DNA of 64,000 bases, from positions 25,065,828 to 25,129,827 of the forward strand of contig ML679959.1 of NCBI GenBank assembly GCA_007922225.1, read 5' to 3'. The translations under genes were made by a program, and so were the position numbers. The notes under the pieces are model-generated. The model saw only the letters and a program-made list of their open reading frames with translations, had not been told where the DNA came from and searched no databases. The DNA comes from Emydura subglobosa. Lineage: Eukaryota; Chordata; Testudines; Chelidae. This document shows, one piece after another, positions 15,601-24,700 of the stretch (positions within the stretch are counted from its first letter, which is position 1; each line of letters opens with the position of its first letter).

Positions 15601-16144
15601 AGCCTCCCGCACAAGCAACAAGTCACCGGGGCCTCCTGAGGAGGGGGACTGGGCGCTCAGCCTGTGGCTGACTCTCCACGGCCAACTGCATCCCGCAGGG
15701 AGCTGGGGCAGGACGGGCCTGGCCCTCCCCGAGCAGCGCCGCGCCACGGGCTGGGTTGCCGGGGAAGACACCCGGGGGGGGCCCAGGCAGAGAAGCGGCG
15801 TTTCCCCCCGGTGCGAGGCACGGAGCGCAGGCGGCGAAGCGGAGCAGCCCGGTCTCCCCCCTCCCGGTGCGAGGCAGGGAGGGAAGGCGCCTGCGGGGCC
15901 CCCACGCGGGCCTGGGGAGGCTGGAGATCAACGGGGACGGCAGCGACGCTCGTCTCACCTCAGAGCAGCGGCCGGGCCGGGCCGGTCGCCCCGGGACACC
16001 CCACCAAGGCAGCGGGCGGGTGGGAGCCCCGCGCGCCGCGCCGCGCCCCGCCCCCTCGGGCCTGCCCTCACCGGTCAGGTAGGCGAACACCTCCCCGTCG
16101 AGCTCGGGGAACTCGCTGCGCAGGATCTCGGCGCAGGAGGCCAT
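603..16144 (-). CDS. ABCF3: ABCF3, ATP-binding cassette subfamily F member 3 (21 coding exons, 711 aa)
   Basis: This is a soluble twin-ATPase ABC protein without membrane segments; the ABCF family acts on ribosomes and translation control. Coding exons (minus): 16144-16072, 14819-14672, 14358-14279, 13837-13785, 11773-11676, 11512-11390, 11026-10760, 10411-10331, 9659-9600, 8992-8936, 8629-8607, 7548-7493, 7258-7058, 6693-6617, 6000-5956, 5445-5313, 4927-4839, 4373-4282, 3418-3286, 2766-2679, 761-603. All junctions are GT/AG and every phase agrees, giving 2136 nt with the stop. Seen in the product: Walker A GRNGLGKTT (212-220), signature FSGGW (330-334), Walker B LLLLDEPTN (350-358), switch SHD (383-385); second cassette GENGAGKST (527-535), LSGGQ (613-617), YILDEPTN (634-641), SHD (666-668). 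The start MASCAEILRSEF matches the human N-terminus as I recall it, and human is 709 aa. No frameshift or missing catalytic residue was found. The donor after exon 19 is a weak GTAATC. No AATAAA was found in the 600 nt after the stop, so the 3' end is not placed. Confidence 0.96.
1036..1930 (-). mobile_element. CR1 LINE fragment (sense on minus strand) in last ABCF3 intron
   Basis: The minus strand reads like the C-terminal part of CR1 ORF2, with broken peptides such as LTLRVGKLWNRLPRK followed by VESTSLEVFRAGW. This wording is typical of amniote, and especially turtle, CR1. Stops and indels show it is an old inactive 5'-truncated copy. It lies in the intron between ABCF3 exons 20 and 21. Confidence 0.85.
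8607..8629 (-). CDS. ABCF3: ABCF3 exon 11, 23-nt small exon carrying the first Walker B strand
   Basis: This 23-nt exon lies between a CAG acceptor (8630-8631) and a GTAAGT donor (8606-8601). It enters in phase 2, leaves in phase 1 and encodes PDLLLLD. The intron that follows splits the aspartate from the glutamate-proline of DEPTN. Skipping would frameshift and remove the Walker B aspartate. It is included because it is too short for ORF finders. Confidence 0.9.
12325..13565 (-). mobile_element. CR1 LINE fragment (sense on minus strand) in ABCF3 intron 4
   Basis: The plus strand begins with the antisense CR1 3' end (the 'catagattttaaggctagaa' type) and continues through degenerate antisense ORF2 sequence to about 13565. 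No intact reading frame remains. The copy occupies most of the intron between ABCF3 exons 4 and 5. Confidence 0.85.
14985..15275. mobile_element. Probable non-autonomous DNA transposon (MITE)
   Basis: The two ends are imperfect inverted repeats: the left end begins gggcttgtctttactactgtgc, and the right end read in reverse begins aaggcttgttttctctatgg. The interior has no coding capacity. Similar terminal wording recurs in other elements of this window. It lies in ABCF3 intron 1. Confidence 0.55.
15285..15520 (+). repeat. MIR-like SINE (CORE-SINE) copy
   Basis: The stretch contains 'gggttcaattccaggctctgccac', then 'tcctgtgtgacc', 'gtgcctctgtgcctcag' and 'gtaacatggg', in the order of the MIR consensus (B box, CORE, tail). 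An internal stretch differs from mammalian MIR. It is old and lies inside ABCF3 intron 1. Confidence 0.65.
15523..15549 (+). repeat. (TG)n microsatellite
   Basis: About 13 uninterrupted TG units lie directly after the MIR-like copy in ABCF3 intron 1. Confidence 0.9.
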
Positions 16145-16800
16145 GGCCGCGCGGCTCCCGGCGCGCGGAGCCCAGACAAGCCCCGGCCCCGCCAGCCAGC
16201 CAGCCGCCGGCCCAGTGCGACTCGGCCGGGGAAAGAGGGGGAGAGGGGGGGGGGAAGCGCGGAGCACGCCGGGAAAAGAAAAAAAATCCGCCACGCGCGC
16301 AGCCTGCCGGGAAAGAGAGTCGCCGGGACAAGCCACCCCGCAGCGCGAGGGACGGCGGGAGAAGGAGCCCTGCGCATGCGCCTCGTCCTGGGGCGCCCCG
16401 CCCTGGACGTTCCCGTCAGGGGCCGGGGAAGGACATGCACATGCGCAGTGAGGAGTTGCGGGAGCGGGACTCTAAAGCTGGGATCAAGGTGAGGCGAAAG
16501 GCCCGGGGGCGGCGTACAGAGGTGAGGGGGCGGGGCAAGGGATGGTTGCCCTGGTGATCAGAGGGGGAGGTGAGGCCTGCTGGGAGCTGCGGGGCGAGAG
16601 GCTGACCCGGCCTGGGGAGCCTGGCGGAACCGCCGGGAGACGCTGGGAACTTCGGGCCCGTCCCGCCCGGCGCAGTGTCCGCTGCGGTGCGGGTGAAGGA
16701 GCGGGGCGGGGCGGGGTCTGTGGGGCCGCCGCGGGAGCCGCCTATCGCCCCAGGCACGTGCTGCGAGCCCGGCCCGGGGGACCCCGCCACTCGCAGCCCG
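15690..16800. promoter_or_regulatory. CpG island covering the ABCF3 first exon and promoter
   Basis: A block very rich in G, C and CpG spans the first ABCF3 exon (start codon at 16144) and its upstream side. The flanking DNA on both sides is much poorer in CpG. It has no TATA box at a useful distance, as expected for a housekeeping gene with a CpG promoter. Long open frames on both strands here are a by-product of base composition. Bounds are approximate. Confidence 0.8.
16371..16382. promoter_or_regulatory. Perfect palindromic NRF1-type site upstream of ABCF3
   Basis: The core GCGCATGCGC is a full NRF1 consensus, about 230 bp upstream of the ABCF3 start codon inside the CpG island. A second, half-site-like CATGCGCAG lies at 16440-16448. 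NRF1 sites are common in CpG-island promoters of housekeeping genes. Binding is inferred from sequence only. Confidence 0.55.
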
Positions 16801-17169
16801 GCTTCATTGCAGCCACTGGCAGTCGCTGCCAAGGGCAGGCGTCGGGGGGACGGGGGCTGCGGAGCAATAACTGATCCCTCGGGCAACCTGCGCCTGGCCT
16901 TTGAGGGGAGGGACAGAGACTCCTACAGCCCATCTTCGTGTTCCAGGAGCACGGCGCTGTACAGACACTGCAGAAGCCAGCCGACGAGGGAGACGAGTCG
17001 CTGTATGCGGACTGAAGGGGGGCGTGGGGAGGCCAGAGAGGAGGATGCGGTGACAATCAGGGAAAGGGGCGAGTGTGAAACGAAGGCCTGAACAAGAGAT
17101 TTGACTGCAGTAGGGAGCGGAAAAGGTGCCTCCCGAGGTATTAACACCCACACTAATATTCCTGAGGGG

Positions 17170-17342
17170 TAGCCGTGTTAGTCTGTATACAGCAGAAACA
17201 ACCAGTGTTCTGTGGCACTTTAAAGATGAACAAATTTAATAGTTGTAGACATAAGCAGAGAGCTGAAGTCTCTCGAGAGCTTATGTCTGATGATATTAAA
17301 TTTGTTAGTCTTTAAAGTGTCACAGAACTCTCGTTATTTCTA
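17170..17342. repeat. Two head-to-head copies of a short turtle-type repeat forming a foldback
   Basis: The stretch starts 'gtagccgtgttagtctgtat', the start of a repeat very common in turtle genomes. Its left arm (17194-17255) and right arm (17277-17341) are inverted copies. Both read approximately 'ttctgtggcactttaaagactaacaaatttaata' followed by 'gacataagc'. The spacer is short, so a transcript could fold into a long hairpin. Confidence 0.75.
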
Positions 17343-18120
17343 CTAATAGTCCTGATAATATTAGTGAACTTACATGGCAGCAAAGGACCCCCAGGATAAC
17401 ACGCCCATGCAGGCATCAAAGCAGCCACAGGGTGGAACTGGCAGCACTGGGAGATCCTGAAAAGCTGCCACACACAGAGGAGCTGTTTGTTTTCTGACTC
17501 CCTGCAGCTAAGATCCTGGATTCCCTAAGGAAAGCAGGGGCAGGTGGGAGCATAGGTCTCACCCCGCTTTGGGATCCTTGCTTTTAGAAATGCTCAGTCT
17601 CCTGATAGAGCAATAAGTAGCAATCGCAGGTGCATTAGTGACAGGTTCTTGTTGTTGCTTTAGATGCATGGCGCATGCAAAAGGAAAAGGCCGTTTTACT
17701 GCCCAATATGTGCCTCTAAACTAAAGCAGGGGTTCTCACAACACGTATTCGGTGGCTGCTCTGACAGTTTTTCCTAAAATACTTAATTACCTTTATGTAA
17801 AATGAAAATATGGACATCCACATGTCCAAATCATTGTAATTTATTTATGTAGGGATTTTTTTTGTAGACTCAATAATAAAAATGATGTACAGTTGCCTCA
17901 GCTCTTTACTGGACCTAAACACAGTAGCAGCACAAATAAGGTGTTTTGCATTTTCTCATTTTTGTTGTTTCTTTTGCTTTTTGGTAAAAGATAGATGTCT
18001 GTACACCAATTCTGAACTAAATTTAAAAATGTTTTTACGTAGTAAAAGTTCAAATAATAATTAAACATATATGGAAAATTTCTCTTCCACAAAAAGACCA
18101 AAAAAGTCAATCCACGTACA

Positions 18121-19172
18121 GAAGAACAGCCATACTGTGTCAGAGCAATGGTCCAGTTAGCCCAGCATCCTGTCTTCTGACCGTGGCCAATGGCAGGTGC
18201 TTCAGAGAGAATGAACAGAACAGGTCGTCATCAAGTGATCCATCCTCTGTTGCCCTTTCCCAACTTCTGGCAAACAGGCTAGGGACACTTTCAGAGCATG
18301 GTTTTGCATCCCTGTCTATCCTGGCTAATAGCTATTCAGGGACCTATTCTTCATGAACTTATCTAGTTCTTTTTTAACCCTGTAATAGTCTTGGCCATTA
18401 CAACATCCTCTGGCAAAGAGTTCCACAGGTTGACTGTGCATTGTGTGAAGAAATACTTCCTTTTGTTCATTTTAAACCTACCTCCTATTAATTTCATTTG
18501 GTGACCCCTAGTTTTTGTGTTATGAGAAGGAGTAAATAACATTTCCTTATTTACTTTCTCCACACCAGTCATGATTTTAGAGACCCCTCTCATGTCCCTC
18601 CATTAGTTGTCTCTTTTCCAAGCTGAAAAGTCTCAGTCTTATTAATCTCTCCTTATATGGAAGCTGTTCCATACCCCTAGTCATTTTTGTTGCCCTTTTC
18701 TGTACCTTTTCCAATTCACCTTTTTTAAGATGGGGTGATCAGATCTGCCTGCAATATTCAAGATGTGGGAGTACCATGGATTTATAAAGAGGCAACATGA
18801 TATTTTCTGTCTTATCTGTCCCTTTCCTAATGATTCCCAACATTGTTAGCTTTTTTGACTGTCGCTGCACATTGAGTGGATATTTTCAGAGAACTATCCA
18901 TAATGACTCCAAGATCTCTTTCTTGAGTGGTGACAGCTACTTGTATAGTGCGTATTACATATAGTTGGGATTATGTTTTTCAATGTGTATTACTTTGCAT
19001 TTATCAACATTGAATTTTATATGCCATTGTGTTGCCCAGTCTCCTAGTTTTGTAAAATCCCTTTGTGACTCTTCACAGTCTGCCTTAGATTTAACTATCT
19101 TGAGTAGTTTTGTATCATCTGCAAATCTTGCCACCTCCATTTACCCCTTTTCCCAGATAATTTAGGAATATA
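18121..19172 (-). mobile_element. CR1 LINE 3' half (sense on minus strand)
   Basis: The plus strand reads 'gaacagccatactgtgtcagagcaatgg' through the whole antisense 3' part of CR1 to the segment encoding a reverse-transcriptase FADDTKL motif on minus (peptide around 19140-18955). This is the best preserved CR1 in the window. It still carries stops and frame breaks and is 5'-truncated, so it is inactive. Confidence 0.92.
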
Positions 19173-20091
19173 ATATAATATAATAATGTAATCATGATAG
19201 TAACAAATAATTCTGGTGTATTATACTTTACTAATACAATGTAATAGGGACCCAATCCTGCAATCCCTTACTGATGTGTATAGTGTTCACACTGGGAACT
19301 GGGTTACTGAAGTCAATAGGGTTGGCCTCAGAGGTTGTGCACTTGGGCCCCTTCTGTACACATTGAAAAGGAGCAAACCCCTTTCTGTAAGTGGCCACAT
19401 GGAGGAATGCCCTGCACTCAGGCTCACCTCGCATCACCCATGGAGCTCCTGATGCTAATGAAAAGGGGAGATACTGGCAGGTTGCATGCACCCCACAGTA
19501 ACTCAGGTGAGCATCTCCTAGGGAGGCCTGGCCTCCATGCACTGGGGTGAGGCTGCAGGACGTAGAGCTCCCCATTCAGCTCACCCACACTTTGCTCCCA
19601 GTCTTGTGCTCGGAGCGTGTCACAGAGCAGGAGCCCCTCATCCTGCCAGGGAGCTGCTAAGCCCTGCAGCAGCCCAGCGCTGTTGAGCTGCTGTGATAGC
19701 TACAGCCACTATAAAGAGGGAGTGCAGGCCCTGAAGGGGGAAGCACTGATCCCTCTCTCCATCCCTGCCTCCCGTGGCCTTTCAGCGAGAGCCCACCCTG
19801 CCGAAGGTGGGTCAGGAGCTCACTGGATGCCTAAGGCGCCACAGGCTCCCCATGCTCTGGCTGGGTAGGAGCAGGGGAGCTACCCAGGAGATCACCCCTG
19901 TGACCAACCGCCACAGCCACCTCCACTGACGAGCCACCTCCAGGGCCGCACACACCAGCCCCACGTCTCCAGAGGTGCTGCCCGGAGCCCTGGAGGAGGC
20001 TATGTGACGCAGGGCGCCAGTCCCTGCTGGCAGCAGCGGCTGGCGCAAACACCAAGGCAGCACATCTCGTTGCCCTGGGTAACAGCTATTC

Positions 20092-20174
20092 ATCTGAGGA
20101 AGTGGGTTGCAGCCCACGAAAGCGTATGCCTGCAGAAATTTGTTAGTCTTTTAGGTGCTACAGGACTCTCGTTT
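20092..20174 (+). repeat. Short repeat copy of the turtle 'cccacgaaagc' family
   Basis: The sequence 'catctgaggaagtgggttgcagcccacgaaagcgtatgc', then 'aaatttgttagtcttttaggtgctacagga', is the common wording of a short repeat scattered in turtle and other reptile genomes. It belongs to the same family as the foldback at 17170. Confidence 0.7.
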
Positions 20175-21337
20175 TAGCTATTCAGGAGCAACAGCAAGGC
20201 ATTGCAGGGAGGGGCTGCTTCCCCCCATCTCTGCCCGTGCTTTGGAGGCAGTCATGGCTGGAAAAAAACCCCACTGGTGGTCGACTGAGAAATGCTGCTC
20301 AGGGCCAGATGATGCCCCTCAGCACAACTAATTAGGGTGGGGCCCGTTCATTTTGCATTTCATTTTTTAAACCCTATCTCCCCCGCGCTCAGCACAGGTC
20401 TGTGATGTTTATGCACAGTCTCCTGCTCTGAAAAATTATTCCTAGAAGACGTTAAAACATGCTGGGAAGGTTCAAAGCCCCTCCTCTCGGCTACTCTTCA
20501 TAGCATTAGGGATGATTCATTCTTCCTACCCCTTTGTTACTCCTCTGAAGGGGCTGTGGGCTAGCTGGACCCCGCAGAGCAGCCGATGTTGGCCCATAGC
20601 TACTTTCAACTCACGGTCTTTAACAACGATTTGGACTAGTCTGGTCCAATGCTTGCACGGCCCCATCATCCTGGTATCTGGATGCCTCATCAGAACTACA
20701 GCCCAGCTGAGTAAGTTTCCCAGACCTGAAGAGTACTGTGTAAACTTGAAAGCTCCTGTCTCTCACCACCAGAAGTTGGTTCAATCAAAACCTATTCCCT
20801 CCCGCACCTTAATATCCTGGGCCCATCACAGCTACACCACCACTGCGCACAGCTTTTCCATGAGATGGGCCCTCAATCTGCTCCTGAGAAGGCAGCCTTG
20901 CACTGGGGAGAGCAGGTTAAAATACCACTTTCTCAGCCCCTTCCCATTCTCCCTGGGGAGGCTGGCTGTATTTCTATCCAGCAAGGTAGCAGCTCTCATC
21001 ACCTGATGATCTGCTAATTGAGAGGGCCCAGCTGGGCACCAGGGGGAGTTGGTGCACAGCGGAAACATCATCAGGCAGCCACTCACACTGCAGCTTTGGA
21101 CAATCACCCCCCCCCCCCAGCCCGCTCAAACAGCTGTTGTTTCTTTCAGATAATTTGTTTGGGGGGAAATTGCAAGGATCTATTCCACGGAAACTAACAC
21201 CCATGCCCTGCAGGGCTGCCAGGCTAAGGCAGAGCAATTTAAAGCTGCCACTGGAAATGAGAGGATCATGGCTTGAAAAGGACAGCTTGACCAAAGGAAG
21301 AAGGGCAGGAGAATGCAGCTGGGATTCTTGCCCGAGT

Positions 21338-21343
21338 TTTAAT
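21338..21343 (-). terminator. Possible polyadenylation signal (ATTAAA) of the MMP23-like gene
   Basis: ATTAAA on the minus strand lies about 415 nt after the stop codon. No AATAAA was seen between the stop and this point. Weak evidence on its own. Confidence 0.3.
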
Positions 21344-21755
21344 TCAGCTCCTGGTTTGACAAGGCTACCGCAGGGTGGATGAGGATATAAGCATGAGGTT
21401 GAGCTGTAGGGAAGGGGGAAGTGGATGTCACAGCTACCAACTTGGCAGGTGGGGAATGAAAGAGTCAAGAGGAGGGTCTGGGGAAGCAGGCAGATAGCAA
21501 TCTCTCCCACCCACTTCTAATAGCCAGCAGAGCAGCTCCTGCCTGCGGGCCAATAAAAGGCGTTGGACTCTCTGCTGTTTAGGCAGCCCAGTTGAAGGGC
21601 CCAGGCTGAGGAGGAAGCAGAGGAGGTGGGGCAGAATGATGACAGACGCAAGCAAGAAAGCTACTGTGCAAAGCAGGGAGGATACCCTGCCCACACAGTG
21701 CCCTGGGGCCAGACACACATGGCCAGGATTGTGCGCGCATCCCTTGGCCTGTGGA

Positions 21756-24700
21756 TCAGTCCTGAGCATTTCCCTGCCTGTCCCATCGGCGATCCGGTTG
21801 CCTGTTGTGGGAGGGACTCCTGGCCTTGAGCTTTATCTGCCAAGAACTGGCACGAAGGATCCTGCTGGCACGGTGGATCAAGCACGTATACTGCCCTTCA
21901 CTGAACTTGGTGGCACGAATGCGCAGCTCCTGGCGCGGCAGCAACTCGAAGCCGGGAACAGAGCGTGAAAGGAGCTGCCTGTCTTTGTACCAGCTGCAAG
22001 AGAAAGGGGGGCAGCACGCTGAGTCCAAGGCAGCTGCTCTCCACTAGCAACCGTCCGCCTCTGGCCTGTCACCCTGCACGTGCGAACGCCTTTCCTGCAG
22101 CTCCTGGTTTAGTAGCAGCCTCCTTCCCTCTGCCCAGGTCACTCCCAGCCACAGCAGAGATCAGGCCATTTCTCCTCTTCCTCCATCTCTCTGCTGTGCC
22201 TGCTACTCAGGGACAAGGGGACTTTACACACACAACGCAGGGAAGAAGTTTGTTTTATTCAGTCATTGTCAGAATCGGGGCCCATGGTTGCTCCCTACAG
22301 GGAGGGGTGTTCAAGGCTCAACACCCATTGAACCCCATCTAATCTCCCTTTCCAAAGCAATAGCTCACCCCCTTCCGCCCCCCTCCACGGTTGGCAGCGT
22401 CTGCACAGACACCAGCTCCAGGAGTATGACCTGGAAAGACCTTCCCCCTTGGAAGACATCAGCTTCCAGGCAAGGAGGTTACTGCAGAGATCGGCCCTAT
22501 GGGGCTAGGGAGACCAGGGGCGGGTTTGGTGGCTCCTGCATGAAGCATGTCCCTGGACACAGCAATGTTCTGCCCCTGAGAAGGGACCCCCAGCTGCAGG
22601 GGTCGTGAATGGCTCACCTGATTTGCAAGTGTGGCCTGGAGGAGTTGAGCCCACAGCGGAAGGTTATGACGCTACCTTCGGAGATGTACTTGGTGTTAAT
22701 GCGGGGGGGCTGCACAAGGGGGGAGGGAGAAGCGTCAGGGGGCTCTAAAAGAGAGAGAGAGAGAGAGAGAGAAGAACAGTGATGCCAACAGTGGAGGGGG
22801 GCTTGTAGCTTCCCTCAGACCCTCACTCATGCTGCAGAGGACTGAGGGGGACAGAGGGGCACGGGTGGGGCTGGTGGGACACAGGGCCAACGGCACGTGG
22901 TGGGTCTGTGGGGAGCTGGTTTCCATAGCTCCTAGCTCCAGGCAACCGGGGGGTGGGGGGTGTCTCACCGAAGCAGGAGTTGCAGATGTGGGGGCAATGC
23001 CTCTTCATGAAGGCTCGCCGGTGCATGCAGAATCCCCGCCGGGCCCAAGGCGCGCACTGCCGCTTCTCATCCACGCAGCCTGCGGGGACAGCGCTCAGGG
23101 CAGGGCCCCCCAGACAAGCCCTGCAAAGCTGCCTCCTCCTGCCCTGGGGCCCAGCCACCTGCGGGACCGGCCTTTGGCACAGGTGCAGCCAAGGAATTTG
23201 GGCTGGAAGAGCCCAGACAGTGCAACTCCCCGAGTGAGGGCTGGGCAGGATCGTCCCAAGACCTGGGGCTCCCATCCTATCCCCGGCCGCCTCCCTGCTC
23301 CCTGCCACAGACCTCATCCCAGCCGGTGGCCTGGATCACCCTGTGCTGGGGCATGAGCATGCAGGGTGGCTGTGATTTCCTGGAGGCTGCAGCTCTAGAG
23401 CGAAGGAGCAGGGGATCCCCAGGCTAATCTAGCCACGGTGGCCCCCGGGTGACCCTAAGGCAGCTCTACATTCTGGCTGGACGCAGCTGAGTGGATGCAG
23501 GACTCGGTCTCAGTGCAAAACAATGACTCAGCAGAGGGAGACCTCAGGGGGCTAAGTCCCCTCTTCCGGGGCCGTGCTGGCCCTGCCTGACACCCCCTTA
23601 CCGTACAGTCGCCGAACAGCCCAGACGTCGTCCTGGCCGACGCGCCACGTCCTGCTGTAGGTCGCGTTCGGATGCATGAGGGCGCGGACGTCCTGCGAAT
23701 GCCACAGGCCCAGGGCGTGGCCGATCTCGTGAGCTGCCACCTGGACCAGGTCATTCAGCCAGACCCCTGCCGAGCACAGAGCGCCCCACAGGAGCAGGAA
23801 CATGCAGACATGCTGGAAAGCCTGCCCAGCACGGGGCAAAGCTCAGCCACCTCAGTGCAGGGAGGGGGGTCTCCGGAGAAGAAGCCCAGCATGGCTTCTC
23901 CCTGCTACCCAACTGCTATCCATGGGAGAGCAACTGCTATGGCTCCCCACCTCCCCCACCCTGTCCTAACCCAGCCTCAGAGAATGGGGAAATCCTGCCC
24001 CGCACATCAGCACAGGAGGCCCAGGGGGTGGGGTCTCAATTTGAACCCTCACCCTGCAGCCTGGTGGGAGCTGGAGCCTGGCGCACCAGCCCAGATAGAG
24101 GAGAACGCCAGGCAGAGAGCAGCCTGCCCCCAGGCCCTGCCAGGGAGAAGAGATCAGCTGCAGGGGCTGGGGGAGAGGGCGGAACGGACTACACCAGGTC
24201 AGGCCCTGGGCAATACAGGCCTTCCGCCATTGCCTGTAAGCACCGCACTGCTGCCACGTGAGTGCTCTGAGCTGATGGAGCGTGGGGGTGCCGGAAAGCA
24301 CCCACCAGCCAGGAGAAAATGGGCACCCGTGTGCCCAATGCCGGTGCAGAGCCACTCATGCCCCCTCCCCAGGACTCGAGCAGGGGGCTATCCACAGGCG
24401 CCCCCCAGGCTGCAAACCAACTGGCCGGAGGCTGCAGCCCCCACCACCACAGGGAAAGCTCCTCTGACCCCATCGCCTCCGTCCGATGTGGACTGAGCTG
24501 CAGCCAGCTCGCCCTTCACCAGTTCCCCAGCTCGGCTGAGCCCGAAGAGACACGGCAGATTTCCGGGGCAATGGGAGAGGCAAGGCCCCTGCGTCACCGG
24601 CAGACGGACGCCACCTCTACCCAAGCCATCTCACAAGATTGCTGGGAGAAGGAGCGAGCAGATCCCTGCAGCACCTGCAGCAGAGGGACCTCCTGGTGGG

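Larger units (their letters stand above)
16960..21700. other. Intergenic region between ABCF3 and the MMP23-like gene
   Basis: No exon with supporting splice sites and homology was found. The region holds a long inverted repeat (17194-17341), an AT-rich stretch with old repeat debris (17735-18110), a large antisense CR1 (18121-19172) and a short repeat copy (20092-20174). The remainder, about 19250-21700, is single-copy looking DNA without a supportable gene. Confidence 0.6.

Noticed and set aside
15524..16557. Long open frames on both strands (up to about 320 codons)
   Set aside because: They lie in the CpG island, have Arg/Pro/Gly-rich low-complexity products, overlap the true ABCF3 first exon and have no recognisable domain.
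18955..19140. Reverse-transcriptase peptide (FADDTKL)
   Set aside because: It belongs to the truncated CR1 copy and is not a host gene.
23672..24496. Plus-strand open frame of 274 codons
   Set aside because: It runs antisense through an MMP23-like exon and its intron in GC-rich DNA. The product has no domain and the frame is a shadow.
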